Below, piece by piece: positions 8,887-17,457 of a stretch of 49,987 bases of DNA. This DNA comes from Campylobacteraceae bacterium. GTDB lineage: Bacteria > Campylobacterota > Campylobacteria > Campylobacterales > BB28. The DNA is taken from contig JADGEE010000009.1 in the NCBI GenBank assembly GCA_016744535.1, positions 1 through 49,987 on the forward strand. Reading direction: 5' to 3'. Every line of letters starts with the position of its first letter. Positions within the stretch are counted from its first letter, which is position 1. The translations under genes were made by a program, and so were the position numbers. Below the pieces are notes generated by a model, which worked only from the letters and a program-made list of their open reading frames with translations, was not told the DNA's origin and did not search any database.

Positions 8887-10314
8887 CTAACAAGAATAAG
8901 TTGAAATAAACTCAAATGGATGTGGTCTAGCTTCCCAAGGCCAAATTTCAGTTTCATATTTATAGTGTTGATAAGTTTGAATAAAATCTTCACTCATTAC
9001 GCCACCAGCTTTTAAATAATCTTTATCATCAAGCATAGACTCAACTGCACCTCTTAGAGTATGTGGCATTTGTCTAATACCTTTTTCTCTAATTTCATCA
9101 AGGCTAAGTTCAAATAAATCCTCTTCCATTGGCTGACCTGGTTCAATTTTATTTTGAATTCCATCAATTCCAGCTAAAAGCATTGCACTAAATGCTAAAT
9201 ATGGATTAGCTGTACTATCTGGAAATCTAAATTCAACTCTTTTTGCTTTTGTATTTCCCTCTTTTGACCAAGGAATTCTACAAGATGCACTTCTATTTTG
9301 AGAAGAGTAAGTTAAAATTGAAGGTGCTTCAAATCCAGGAACAAGTCTCTTATAAGAGTTAGTTGAAGCATTTGTAAATGCTGCTAAACTTCCAGCGTGT
9401 TTTAAAACTCCACCAATATAATGTAATGCTGTTTGGCTTAATCCCGCATAACCATCACCTGCAAATGTGTTTTCACCATTGTTCCAAATTGATTGATGAC
9501 AATGCATTCCATTTCCATTATCCCCGTGAAGTGGCTTTGGCATAAAAGTTGCTGTTTTACCATTTATGTGAGCAATATTTTTAATTACATATTTTAATTT
9601 TTGTACATTATCGGCAGCTTCAATTAATGTTCCAAATTTAACACCAATTTCACCTTGACCTTGTGCAACTTCGTGGTGAACAACAAAAGTTTCAAGTCCA
9701 ACCTCTTCTAAAACTTTAACCATTTCAGCTCTTAAATCAACCATTGAATCAACTGGTGCTACTGGAAAATATCCACCTTTTGTTCCAGGTCTATGTCCTG
9801 TGTTGAACTCTTCGCCAAATTCAACGTGAGAATTCCATCCACCCTCTACTGTATCAACTTCATAATATTGACAATTTATATCATCTTTAACTTTTACATT
9901 ATCAAATACAAAGAACTCATTTTCAGGTCCAAAATAAGCTACATCACCAAGTCCTGTTGATTCTAAATATTTAAGTGCTTTTTTAGCAATACTTCTAGGA
10001 CATTTTTCATAAAGCTCATTTTTATAAATATCATAAACATCACAAAAAACAACAATTGTTGGCTCTGCTGGAAATGGATCAATAAATGCACTTGCAGCAT
10101 CAGGAATTAAAATCATATCTGATTTGTTAATTGGTTGCCACGCAGGAACTGAACTACCATCAAATGGTAAACCATCTTCAAATAAATCCTCATCTACAGC
10201 TTTCATAGAGTAAGATACATGGTGCCATATACCCTTAATATCTGTAAATCTAAAATCTACAAATTCTATCTCATTCTCTTCACAAGTTTTAAAAAACTTT
10301 TGAATATCACTCAT
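8887..10314 (-). CDS. glnA: Glutamine synthetase type I
   Basis: Makes glutamine from glutamate, ammonia and ATP; the main ammonia-assimilation enzyme, a cytoplasmic dodecamer. The 475-residue length and motifs fit type I: DGSSVPAW, the metal-binding [20 protein letters not shown], the ATP-binding KxxxxxE region, and NRSASCRIP with the active-site arginine. The usual adenylylation tyrosine (NLYDLPPEE in E. coli) is Phe401 here (DLFELSLDE), so control by GlnE adenylylation is not expected. This matches what is known of Helicobacter pylori GlnA. The start is ATG with AGGAG upstream. It is transcribed alone, convergent with the secreted-protein gene and ending at a shared terminator. Confidence 0.97.
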   Translation of the reverse strand: MSDIQKFFKTCEENEIEFVDFRFTDIKGIWHHVSYSMKAVDEDLFEDGLPFDGSSVPAWQPINKSDMILIPDAASAFIDPFPAEPTIVVFCDVYDIYKNELYEKCPRSIAKKALKYLESTGLGDVAYFGPENEFFVFDNVKVKDDINCQYYEVDTVEGGWNSHVEFGEEFNTGHRPGTKGGYFPVAPVDSMVDLRAEMVKVLEEVGLETFVVHHEVAQGQGEIGVKFGTLIEAADNVQKLKYVIKNIAHINGKTATFMPKPLHGDNGNGMHCHQSIWNNGENTFAGDGYAGLSQTALHYIGGVLKHAGSLAAFTNASTNSYKRLVPGFEAPSILTYSSQNRSASCRIPWSKEGNTKAKRVEFRFPDSTANPYLAFSAMLLAGIDGIQNKIEPGQPMEEDLFELSLDEIREKGIRQMPHTLRGAVESMLDDKDYLKAGGVMSEDFIQTYQHYKYETEIWPWEARPHPFEFISTYSC

Positions 10315-10344
10315 TTTTTCTCCTATTTAGTATAATTTAAATTG

Positions 10345-10350
10345 ATTATA
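10345..10350 (-). promoter_or_regulatory. glnA -10 box
   Basis: On the minus strand TATAAT lies about 30 bases before the glnA ATG, inside the palindrome TTGATTATATCAA (10342-10354). The symmetry could be an operator overlapping the -10 box; no -35 box is evident. Confidence 0.45.
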
Positions 10351-10385
10351 TCAAAATTTAATTAATTTAAAAATATAATTTTTGA

Positions 10386-11165
10386 TTAAATAGTAACCAT
10401 TATTTTTTCTCTTTCTCTATAAATAGCACATTTATCAAATCCTATCTTTTTAACTAAGCTTAAAACTTCATCTTTTTTAAATCCAATTTGGTCTATTAAA
10501 TGTGCATCACTTCCAAAAGTAATATCTATATTTAAATCATATATAAGTTCCATTAGCTCTTTTGACGGATATTGTTCTGCTATTGGTTTTCTAAGTCCCG
10601 CTGAATTAATCTCTATTGACATATTTGCCTTTTTTATGGCTTTAAGTGCCTCTTTAGCAATAACTCTTATATCTTTTTTAGGTAAAAATTTAAAAACTTT
10701 AATTAAATCTAAATGTCCAACTATATCAAATAATTCACTTTTTGCCATCTCTTTTATTAAATCAAAATACTCTTCCCATATTTTATCAATATCTCTATTT
10801 TGATACTCTCCAATAAATTCAGGATTATCAAATCCCCACTTATTTATAAAATGAATTGAACCGATTAAATAATCAACATCTCTTTTTAAAATTTTCTCTT
10901 CCATATAATTATGTAAAAAATCAACTTCATAACCAATTAAAATTTCTATATTATTTTTAAATTCTTCTTTTAACTCTTTTATATCTATTTCATAACTCTC
11001 AATTTCACTCATACTCATTCTATATTTTTTATCAAATTTCATTGGAGCGTGATCACTAAAACCGAAAATATCAATTTTCTCTTCAATTGCTTTTTTTATA
11101 AATTCTCTAGGAATTCCCTCACAATGATTACAGAGAGGGGTATGGTTATGTAAATCTACTATCAT
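10386..11165 (-). CDS. PHP-domain histidinol-phosphatase-like phosphoesterase
   Basis: A 259-residue PHP-family metallo-phosphoesterase resembling HisK/HisJ-type histidinol phosphatase. Metal-site motifs seen are DLHNHTPLCNH (3-13), FSDHAP (36-41), the GYEVDF acid, GSIHF, the HLDL histidine and a C-terminal GSDAH. This set matches the tri-metal PHP active site. No DNA-polymerase or other fused domain is present. If it is histidinol phosphatase it performs the penultimate histidine-biosynthesis step, but no other his gene is nearby. PHP enzymes acting on other phosphates look alike, so substrate assignment is moderate. It is divergent from cheZ. Confidence 0.75.
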   Translation of the reverse strand: MIVDLHNHTPLCNHCEGIPREFIKKAIEEKIDIFGFSDHAPMKFDKKYRMSMSEIESYEIDIKELKEEFKNNIEILIGYEVDFLHNYMEEKILKRDVDYLIGSIHFINKWGFDNPEFIGEYQNRDIDKIWEEYFDLIKEMAKSELFDIVGHLDLIKVFKFLPKKDIRVIAKEALKAIKKANMSIEINSAGLRKPIAEQYPSKELMELIYDLNIDITFGSDAHLIDQIGFKKDEVLSLVKKIGFDKCAIYREREKIMVTI

Positions 11166-11222
11166 TAGTTACCTTTTTATAATTTTATCCGATATTTAAA
11201 TGGAATTATATAAGAAATAGTC

Positions 11223-11228
11223 TATAAT
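11223..11228 (+). promoter_or_regulatory. -10 box for the cheZ transcript
   Basis: TATAAT sits 31 bases before the cheZ ATG. An AGGAG ribosome-binding site (11250-11254) follows. No clear -35 box is seen, as is usual in this phylum. No sigma28 or sigma54 flagellar promoter is apparent. Confidence 0.5.
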
Positions 11229-11259
11229 TTTTTAATTATCAATAAAAGTAGGAGCTTTT

Positions 11260-11970
11260 ATGACACAAGAAGAATTAGATGCTTTAATGGCAGGTGGGGG
11301 AGATTTAGATTTAGATGCATTAGAAGAAGAACCTAAAGAAGAACCTAAAGAAGAACCTAAAGAAGATATGAAAGTCAAAGATGGACATAATGCTGATGAT
11401 TATAAATTAAAGCCAGATGGTGCAATTTGGCCTCCAGCACCACCGACAGATGATTATAAAGTTGTTCATCAATTAGATGATGTGACAAGGGATTCAGAAG
11501 AAAAGGCAACAGAAATTTTTGATAAACTAGAAGCTATCAGTACAATGCTTATGGATATTGAAGGTGACGCTGCTGATGCACAAGGTGTTTTAAATAATAA
11601 TTTAGAAATATTTCAAAAATTAAGTGAAAAATTCCCTAATGTTGAAGCTTTTAAAACATCAATAGATGATATAAAAGCAGCAGTTAAAAAATTAGATACG
11701 ACAGTTTCTAATTCACAAATGGGTAGTGATGAAGTTATGATGGCTATGGATGTGATGCAATATCAAGATATTCATAGACAAAAAATTGAGAGAGTTATTA
11801 ATGTAATGCGAGCATTAACAAAATATATGAATTCACTCTTTGAGGGAAAAATTGATGATAGTAAAAGAGTTAGCTCAGCTGTGCATATTCAAGGAGACAC
11901 TGATACTGAAGATGTAGTAGATGATGATGATATGGAAGCATTAATTGCAGCTTTTGGAAAAAAGGGTTAA
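11260..11970 (+). CDS. cheZ: CheY-P phosphatase CheZ (epsilon type)
   Basis: Chemotaxis phosphatase that removes phosphate from CheY. In this 236-residue protein the helical core carries QYQDIHRQKIERV, with Asp170 and Gln174 spaced as the catalytic D143 and Q147 of E. coli CheZ. The family is known in this phylum from H. pylori HP0170. The N-terminus (MTQEELDALMAGG) resembles the CheY-binding peptide of FliM, and the acidic C-terminus (DDDDMEALIAAFGKKG) resembles the CheY-binding tail of CheZ, so the protein may hold two CheY-docking peptides. Between N-terminus and core lies an acidic linker with three tandem 12-base units coding EEPK. The next gene starts 3 bases after the stop. Confidence 0.85.
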   Translation: MTQEELDALMAGGGDLDLDALEEEPKEEPKEEPKEDMKVKDGHNADDYKLKPDGAIWPPAPPTDDYKVVHQLDDVTRDSEEKATEIFDKLEAISTMLMDIEGDAADAQGVLNNNLEIFQKLSEKFPNVEAFKTSIDDIKAAVKKLDTTVSNSQMGSDEVMMAMDVMQYQDIHRQKIERVINVMRALTKYMNSLFEGKIDDSKRVSSAVHIQGDTDTEDVVDDDDMEALIAAFGKKG

Positions 11971-11973
11971 TAT

Positions 11974-13293
11974 TTGGTTGAACTTTTAACTCCTGCTGGA
12001 AATTTTGAAAAATTAAAAATTGCAATAGAGTATGGAGCAGATGCACTCTATGGTGGTGTTAGCCACTTTTCACTAAGGACTCGTTCAGGTAAAGAGTTTA
12101 GTTATGAGAGTTTTGAAGATGCTATAAAATATGTTCACTCTCATAATAAAAAGATATATGTAACAATAAATGGATTTCCTTTTAATTCACAAATAAAGCT
12201 ATTAACTAATCATATTGAAAAAATGGCAAAAATGAATCCTGATGCTTTTATTATCTCAACTCCAGGTGTTATAAAATTAGCCAAAAAAATTGCTCCACAT
12301 ATTCCAATTCACCTATCAACTCAAGCAAATGTATTAAATTATTTGGATGCCGAGTTTTACTATGAAGCTGGAGTTAGTAGAATAATAGTAGCAAGAGAGA
12401 TGAGTTTAAGTGATGTCAAAGAGATAAAAACAAAAATTCCTAAATTAGAGTTAGAGATATTTGTACACGGAAGTATGTGTTTTGCATATAGTGGCAGATG
12501 TTTAATTAGTTCAGTTCAAAGTGGGAGAGTTCCAAATCGTGGAAGTTGTGCCAATGATTGTAGATTTGATTATGATATGTTTGTAAAAGAGCCAAAAACT
12601 GAAGAGTTAATAAAAGTTAATAATAATGAAATATATATAAAATCTCCTGATAGTGAAAGTATGTTTAGAGTTGAAGAGTATAAAGATGGCACTTACATAA
12701 TGAATGCTAAAGATTTAAATTTAATAAATTATGTTGATAAAATTTTAGAGAGTGGTGTTATAGATTCCCTTAAAATCGAAGGGCGAACAAAAAGTCCATA
12801 CTACACAGCAATTACAGCAAAAACATATAGAAGAGCAATTGATGAATTTTATGCAGGTAAATTTAATCCAAAAGTTTATGAGAATGAATTAAATACTCTA
12901 AAGAATAGAGGCTATACTGATGCGTATTTATTTAGCAGACCTTATGAAAAAAATGAGACTCAAAATTTAACTACAACGCTAAGTGAAGGAACTTATCAAG
13001 TTGAAGCGATAGTTGATGAGAGTGGAGAGAGTTTTTTATCAAAAGGTAAAGTTGAAATAAATATCTTTTATGAGTTAGTGTTACCAAAAGAAGATATAGA
13101 AATAATAGTAAATAATGAAATAGGCGAAATAAAAAAAGAAAATAATAACTTTTTTATAAAATTTAAAAAACTTGAAAATATTACAGGTAAAAGTTTTGAA
13201 ACTATACATAGTGGAAATATAAATAAAATAAAATTACCAATAAATTTACCTAAATTTAGTTTTTTTAGAAGAGAGTTAAAAAGTAATGATTAA
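11974..13293 (+). CDS. U32 peptidase family protein (TrhP/YegQ-like tRNA hydroxylation)
   Basis: A 439-residue member of peptidase family U32. The closest functional analogue is TrhP (YegQ), needed for 5-hydroxyuridine formation in tRNA with prephenate. The TIM-barrel start ELLTPAGNFEKLKIAIEYGADALYGG is characteristic. The FVHGSMCFAYSGRCLIS signature and the following RGSCANDCRFDY supply the conserved cysteines, probably an Fe-S site. The C-terminal part ends in a beta domain. The start is TTG at 11974, giving MVELLTPAGN, the usual family N-terminus, so a later start is unlikely. It overlaps the following ATPase gene by 8 bases. Proteolytic activity is historical naming only. Confidence 0.82.
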   Translation: MVELLTPAGNFEKLKIAIEYGADALYGGVSHFSLRTRSGKEFSYESFEDAIKYVHSHNKKIYVTINGFPFNSQIKLLTNHIEKMAKMNPDAFIISTPGVIKLAKKIAPHIPIHLSTQANVLNYLDAEFYYEAGVSRIIVAREMSLSDVKEIKTKIPKLELEIFVHGSMCFAYSGRCLISSVQSGRVPNRGSCANDCRFDYDMFVKEPKTEELIKVNNNEIYIKSPDSESMFRVEEYKDGTYIMNAKDLNLINYVDKILESGVIDSLKIEGRTKSPYYTAITAKTYRRAIDEFYAGKFNPKVYENELNTLKNRGYTDAYLFSRPYEKNETQNLTTTLSEGTYQVEAIVDESGESFLSKGKVEINIFYELVLPKEDIEIIVNNEIGEIKKENNNFFIKFKKLENITGKSFETIHSGNINKIKLPINLPKFSFFRRELKSND

Positions 13294-14176
13294 GAGTATT
13301 AAGATTTCAAATTATAAAAATTTAGATGGATTTGAATTTGATGGATTTGGAAGACTTAACTTAATTACTGGAAAAAATAATGTTGGGAAAACTAATCTTT
13401 TGGAGGCGATGTATTTAGGTTTAGATAAAATGAATGCGTTACGAAATATTTATATTGAAAGGAATAGTGATACTACTAAACTTACAAATTCATTTACGAA
13501 TTTAGATTTAAAAAAAAATAGTTTAATTACTATAAATAATAAAACTTTTGACTTAAAAGCTGGTATATTAGAATTTACAAAAACAAATGTTATAACAATA
13601 TTAGAAACAAATTTAATATATATTTCATCAAATCAAAAATTAGATGGAGAAATTTTAGCTGAATATTTTTCAGAAATTATTAAAAAAAATAAAAAAAATG
13701 ATTTAATTAAGTGTTTAAAAGTTATAGATAATGAAATAGAAGATATTCAAATTTTAGTTGATAATAAAAAAGCTAATATATATTTAATTCAAAATAACTT
13801 AGTTTTACCAATATCATTTTTTGGTGATGCAATAAAATCAATATTTAATATATTTAGTAGAATACTTGCAAGTGAAAATAAAACTATTTTAATTGATGAA
13901 ATAGAAAATGGAATTCATTATGAAAATCAAAAGGAGTTTTGGTCAAAACTTTTAGAAATTTCAAAAATTACAAATTGTCAAATTATAGCTACAACTCACT
14001 CAATAGAGATGATAAAATACTTTTATGAAGTTACAAAAGATGAAGAGAATTGTAAACTTCTTACTTTAATTAAAGATAGAAAAAATCGTATGAAATTTCA
14101 AGAGAAAGAGAAAGGTTTTATAGAATATCAACTTGCACATATTAAAAATATTGAAGAAACAAGTGTTTTAAGATGA
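13286..14176 (+). CDS. AAA ATPase (RecF/OLD-like), partner of the TOPRIM-like gene
   Basis: A 296-residue ATPase of the RecF/OLD/AAA_15 group. It starts with MIKSIKISNYKNLDGF and has Walker A GKNNVGKT (29-36), Walker B ILIDEIENG (D204, E205) and the H-loop TTHS (H238). It is short: the coiled-coil or helical arm between the two lobes is reduced to about 150 residues with no zinc hook. It overlaps the upstream gene by 8 bases and the downstream TOPRIM-like gene by 4, so the pair is translationally coupled. ATPase plus separate TOPRIM nuclease is the architecture of split OLD systems such as PARIS (AriA/AriB), but both proteins are smaller here. A housekeeping DNA or RNA role is the alternative. 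Confidence 0.78.
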   Translation: MIKSIKISNYKNLDGFEFDGFGRLNLITGKNNVGKTNLLEAMYLGLDKMNALRNIYIERNSDTTKLTNSFTNLDLKKNSLITINNKTFDLKAGILEFTKTNVITILETNLIYISSNQKLDGEILAEYFSEIIKKNKKNDLIKCLKVIDNEIEDIQILVDNKKANIYLIQNNLVLPISFFGDAIKSIFNIFSRILASENKTILIDEIENGIHYENQKEFWSKLLEISKITNCQIIATTHSIEMIKYFYEVTKDEENCKLLTLIKDRKNRMKFQEKEKGFIEYQLAHIKNIEETSVLR

Positions 14177-14823
14177 AAACAAACTTTATATTAGTTGAGG
14201 GAAGTGATGATTTATCAATTTATCGTTTTATTATAAAAAAAATATTTAATATGGACTTTGAGTTACAGAATATATGTAGTGATATAAATTGTGAATTTAA
14301 ATCTAGTGGTGGGTTTCATAATTTTAAATATAAACTAAAAGAGCTATTAGAGAAATATGAAAAAAATTTAATAGATATAAATAGAATTGGTATAATAGGT
14401 GATTTAGATAATAAGAGTAAAAGTGAACGACAAAAAGAGTTAGAGAAAATATTTAGTGATGTTTTTAAAGAGTATAAAGATGAGATAAAACTTTTTACTT
14501 TTATTTGTGAAGATTTTAAAGAGATAGAATTTTTGCTTAAAGAGAGTAAAACTTTAGATTCTAAAGTAGCAGAGTGTTTTTATGATAATTTTAAAGATTC
14601 TTGTAAAAATTTAGATATTAATGATTATCAAATTGAAAAATTAGCTATTAAATATTGGGTGGATGTTTATTTAAACTCTTATTGTTGTAAAGAGATAGAC
14701 CCTAAAGAGAAAAATTGTTCTATATCAAGGGCTTTTAACAAAAAAGATATTGACAAATGTTTTGATATTAAACATAATAAGTTTTTAGATAATTTCCAAA
14801 ATTTTTTAAATAATTTTAATTAA
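14173..14823 (+). CDS. TOPRIM-like protein (DUF3226/DUF4435-like)
   Basis: A 216-residue protein with TOPRIM landmarks: a first strand ending in an acidic residue (FILVEGSDD, Glu9) and IGIIGDLDN with the DxD pair Asp77/Asp79. This resembles DUF3226 or DUF4435 proteins, which include nuclease partners of OLD-type ATPases. The C-terminal half is helical and unusually rich in cysteine (nine in total, including SYCCKEIDPKEKNC), suggesting a metal site. The start overlaps the ATPase stop (ATGA), so the products are made together and probably form a complex. purE follows after 9 bases. Nuclease activity is inferred from the fold; the cellular target is unknown. Confidence 0.68.
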   Translation: MKTNFILVEGSDDLSIYRFIIKKIFNMDFELQNICSDINCEFKSSGGFHNFKYKLKELLEKYEKNLIDINRIGIIGDLDNKSKSERQKELEKIFSDVFKEYKDEIKLFTFICEDFKEIEFLLKESKTLDSKVAECFYDNFKDSCKNLDINDYQIEKLAIKYWVDVYLNSYCCKEIDPKEKNCSISRAFNKKDIDKCFDIKHNKFLDNFQNFLNNFN

Positions 14824-14832
14824 GGAGAGAAA

Positions 14833-15327
14833 ATGAGTTTTGTTTCAATTTTAATGGGTAGTAAAAGTGATTATGAAGTTATGAAGAAGTGTGGTGATAC
14901 ACTAAAGAGTTTTGGTGTTAAATATGAGTTGATTATTAGTTCAGCCCACAGAACACCTGCTAGAACAAAAGATTATGTAATTGATGCTGAAAAAAGAGGC
15001 TCAAAAGTATTTATTTGTGCTGCTGGAATGGCTGCACACTTAGCTGGTGCAGTATCTGCAATGACAACTAAACCTGTTATTGGAGTTCCATTAAAAGGTG
15101 GGGCTATGGATGGAATGGATGCAATGCTTGCCACTGTTCAAATGCCAAAAGGGATGCCTGTTGGAACTGTTGCACTTGGAAATGCAGGGGCTATAAATAG
15201 TGCATATCTTGCAATGCAAATTTTAGCACTAAGCGATAGTGAATTAGCTGTTAAACTTAGTGAAGATAGAGTTATGCAAGCAAAAAAGGTTGAGAGTGAT
15301 TCAAAAGAGATAGAGGTAAGAATTTAA
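14833..15327 (+). CDS. purE: N5-carboxyaminoimidazole ribonucleotide mutase
   Basis: Class I PurE converts N5-CAIR to CAIR in purine synthesis. The 164-residue protein carries the expected SILMGSKSDYEVM start (the SDxxxM substrate loop), SAHRTPAR with the catalytic histidine, AGMAAHLAG, GVPLKGGAMDGMDAML and GNAGAINSAYLA. Length and motifs are typical. A good AGGAG site lies before the ATG. No purK is adjacent. It is followed by the DUF3972-like gene 10 bases downstream. Confidence 0.97.
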   Translation: MSFVSILMGSKSDYEVMKKCGDTLKSFGVKYELIISSAHRTPARTKDYVIDAEKRGSKVFICAAGMAAHLAGAVSAMTTKPVIGVPLKGGAMDGMDAMLATVQMPKGMPVGTVALGNAGAINSAYLAMQILALSDSELAVKLSEDRVMQAKKVESDSKEIEVRI

Positions 15328-15337
15328 AGGAAAACTT

Positions 15338-15841
15338 ATGCAAACTTGGCTAACAATTGAGGAGTTTTGTAAACTTACAAATTTAAGTGAAGATAGAGTT
15401 CAAAAGTTAATAGCAGATGATAAATTAAACTCTAAAAATGATAATGGAAAAGTTTTTATAGAGGCGTCAAGTGGTGCAAATGCACTTGTATCCTCTTCTG
15501 ATAAAAAAGGTGATATATCAGTTGAAGAGGAAGTTAAACTTCAAGGAACTGATTTTTTAGAGAAAACTATCGGTACAATTTTAAATCTACATGAAAAAGT
15601 TATAAGTAGTAAAGATGAAACGCTAGATGTTTTAAAAAATGAGAATCAATTTTTAAAAGAGGCACTATTTCAAATGCAAGAACTTTATGATTCAGATAGA
15701 AGTACAATAGAGACTCTAAATGAGCAACTTAAATATTCACAAGATGAAATCGCATCTATTAAGAGAAAATATAAGCTTATGTGGGGTAAAGCGATTGAAA
15801 CTGGAAATAAATTAGATAAAAATAAAAATGAAAATAATTAA
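15338..15841 (+). CDS. DUF3972-like protein: helix-turn-helix plus coiled coil
   Basis: A 167-residue protein. Residues 1-45 resemble a MerR/excisionase-type winged helix (WLTIEEFCKLTNLSEDRVQKLIADDKL), followed by a Ser/Gly-rich linker. Residues 85-150 are a probable coiled coil with heptad Leu/Ile. This layout matches the DUF3972 family of the Campylobacterales, whose function is not established. The gene sits between purE and the DUF89 gene, and its stop touches the next ATG (TAAATG). A structural or DNA-tethering role is possible; I do not assign one. Confidence 0.65.
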   Translation: MQTWLTIEEFCKLTNLSEDRVQKLIADDKLNSKNDNGKVFIEASSGANALVSSSDKKGDISVEEEVKLQGTDFLEKTIGTILNLHEKVISSKDETLDVLKNENQFLKEALFQMQELYDSDRSTIETLNEQLKYSQDEIASIKRKYKLMWGKAIETGNKLDKNKNENN

Positions 15842-16717
15842 ATGAATATTCAAGCAGAGTGTAAAGTTTGCTTACTTCAGCAAACTTTAAATGTCTTAAA
15901 AAATTTAAAAATAGATGAAGAGACCTCACGAAAAGTTATAAATGAATTAACAGAAAAAATATATAAATTAAATTATGATAAATCCCCACCTGAACATGCA
16001 ATTGATATTTATGGAACTATTTCAAAACTTTTAAATAGGAATGATTTATATAAAGAACAAAAAGCAGACGCAATTTTACAAGCTGAAAATTTTGTACCAC
16101 TTTTAAAAGAAAAAATTCGAAAATCTAACAATAAATTATTAACAGCTATTAAAATAAGTGTTGCAGGAAATGTGCTTGATTTAGCAACTCAAAAGAGTTT
16201 TGATTTAAGTAATGAATTAGAAAATATTTTTAATACTGATTTTACAATTGATAATTTTCAAAATTTAAAAGATGATTTAGAGAGTGCAAAAGAGATTGTT
16301 ATTTTAGCTGATAATGCAGGTGAAAATATCTTTGATAAAATATTGATAGAGACTTTAATTAAACTTTATCCAAATTTAAAAATAAATTATGCTACTAGAG
16401 GAAAACCTATTATTAATGATATTACTTATGAGGAAGCTAAGTTAAGTGGTGTTGGTGAAATTTGTAATTTAGTTGATAGTGGAGTAGCAAGTGCTGGATT
16501 TATATATGAATTAGCAAATAAAAATTTTAGAAAAATTTATGAAAGAGCTGATTTTGTAATTGCAAAAGGAATGGGAAATTTTGAAACTATGATTAATTTA
16601 GTTGATAAAAAGAGTTATTTTCTATTTAAAGTCAAATGTAATGTAGTTTCAAAATTAATAGACAAAAAAATAGGTGATATAATTTGCCTTTCAAATAAAG
16701 TTTATAAGGAGATATAA
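15842..16717 (+). CDS. DUF89 damage-control phosphatase family (ARMT1-like)
   Basis: A 291-residue DUF89 protein, a metal-dependent phosphatase family thought to clear damaged phosphometabolites. Signatures visible are the N-terminal ECKVCLLQQ (Cys7, Cys10) and SVAGNVLDLA. LADNAGENIFDKI (the metal-binding DNAGE), RGKPIINDIT and VIAKGMGNFE follow in the family order. It directly follows the DUF3972-like gene with no gap and overlaps the glutaredoxin gene by one base (TAATG). Substrate unknown; the stand-alone microbial subgroup acts on sugar phosphates and cofactor derivatives in tests. Confidence 0.85.
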   Translation: MNIQAECKVCLLQQTLNVLKNLKIDEETSRKVINELTEKIYKLNYDKSPPEHAIDIYGTISKLLNRNDLYKEQKADAILQAENFVPLLKEKIRKSNNKLLTAIKISVAGNVLDLATQKSFDLSNELENIFNTDFTIDNFQNLKDDLESAKEIVILADNAGENIFDKILIETLIKLYPNLKINYATRGKPIINDITYEEAKLSGVGEICNLVDSGVASAGFIYELANKNFRKIYERADFVIAKGMGNFETMINLVDKKSYFLFKVKCNVVSKLIDKKIGDIICLSNKVYKEI

Positions 16718-16956
16718 TGCAAAAAAGCGTAGTTTTATTCACAAGCCCTGGATGTCAATGGTGTACAGTGGCAAAAAATCATTTTAAAAAGAATCAAATT
16801 AAATTTAGAACTATTGATGTTTCAAAAGATAAAAGAGCAAAAGCCGATTGTGAAAAACACGGCTGTCGTGGTGTACCTGTTATATTAGTTGGAAGTAGAT
16901 GGATTTGTGGATTTGATAAAAATAAAATAAATAGAGAATTAGGGATTAGGGGATAG
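16717..16956 (+). CDS. Glutaredoxin
   Basis: A 79-residue dithiol glutaredoxin-like protein. The active site is SPGCQWC (Cys13, Cys16), followed by the RGVPVILV segment with the cis-proline and a C-terminal GFDKNKINREL helix. The motif CQWC differs from the classic CPYC and is seen in NrdH/GrxC-like relatives. It is the last gene of the run that starts at cheZ; a hairpin overlaps its 3' end. Confidence 0.85.
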   Translation: MQKSVVLFTSPGCQWCTVAKNHFKKNQIKFRTIDVSKDKRAKADCEKHGCRGVPVILVGSRWICGFDKNKINRELGIRG

Positions 16957-16982
16957 ATTCACTCTTTTATTTAATCCCTAAT
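16938..16982. terminator. Hairpin between convergent glutaredoxin and smpB
   Basis: An 11-base perfect inverted repeat (ATTAGGGATTA, 16938-16948; TAATCCCTAAT, 16972-16982) overlaps the ends of both genes. The 23-base loop contains a T-rich run. It can work on either strand. Confidence 0.6.
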
Positions 16983-17439
16983 AATCCCTTTTCATCGCTC
17001 TTTGTGCCTCTCTTTTTAAATCTTTCTCTTTTAGAGTAACTCTCTTATCCGAGGCATTTTTACCTTTTGCTAAAGCTATTTCTACTTTTGCTAAATTTTT
17101 TTGATTAAAATAAAGTGAAAGTGGTACAATTGTTAATCCACCTAATTTTACTTTAGACATTAATTTATCAATCTCTTTTCTATGTAAAAGTAATTTTCTA
17201 GGTCGGCTTTCATCTGGTTTAAAATGTGGATTTGTAGTATTTAAATATGAGATATGTGCTTCAAATAAAAAAGCTTCATTTTTCATTATTTTAACAAAGC
17301 TATTTTTTAAATTAACTCTACCAAGTCTAATAGATTTAATTTCACTCCCCAATAATTCAATTCCAGCTTCAAATTTTTCTAAAATTTCATAATCATGAAA
17401 TGCTTTTTTATTTCTTGCTATTATATTTATTTTTGCCAT
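16978..17439 (-). CDS. smpB: SsrA-binding protein
   Basis: SmpB binds tmRNA and delivers it to stalled ribosomes for trans-translation. The 153-residue length fits. The start MAKINIIARNKKAFHDYEIL, the central GIELLGSEIKSIR, the HEXXI-like LLHRKEIDKL and the basic C-terminal tail (EKDLKREAQRAMKRDY) that enters the mRNA channel are all present. The tmRNA gene itself is not in this window. The gene follows the ATP-sulfurylase-like gene by 18 bases on the same strand, so it could be the last cistron of that operon. Confidence 0.97.
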   Translation of the reverse strand: MAKINIIARNKKAFHDYEILEKFEAGIELLGSEIKSIRLGRVNLKNSFVKIMKNEAFLFEAHISYLNTTNPHFKPDESRPRKLLLHRKEIDKLMSKVKLGGLTIVPLSLYFNQKNLAKVEIALAKGKNASDKRVTLKEKDLKREAQRAMKRDY

Positions 17440-17457
17440 AAAATACTCCTCAAGAGT

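Noticed and set aside
10342-10354. FNR-like palindrome TTGAT-TAT-ATCAA before glnA
   Set aside because: The spacing is 3 bases, not the 4 of FNR/CRP boxes, and it overlaps the -10 box; kept only as a possible operator.
13286-14823. Firm label 'PARIS defence system'
   Set aside because: Architecture is similar, but both proteins are shorter than AriA/AriB and the locus is a housekeeping operon; only a candidate.
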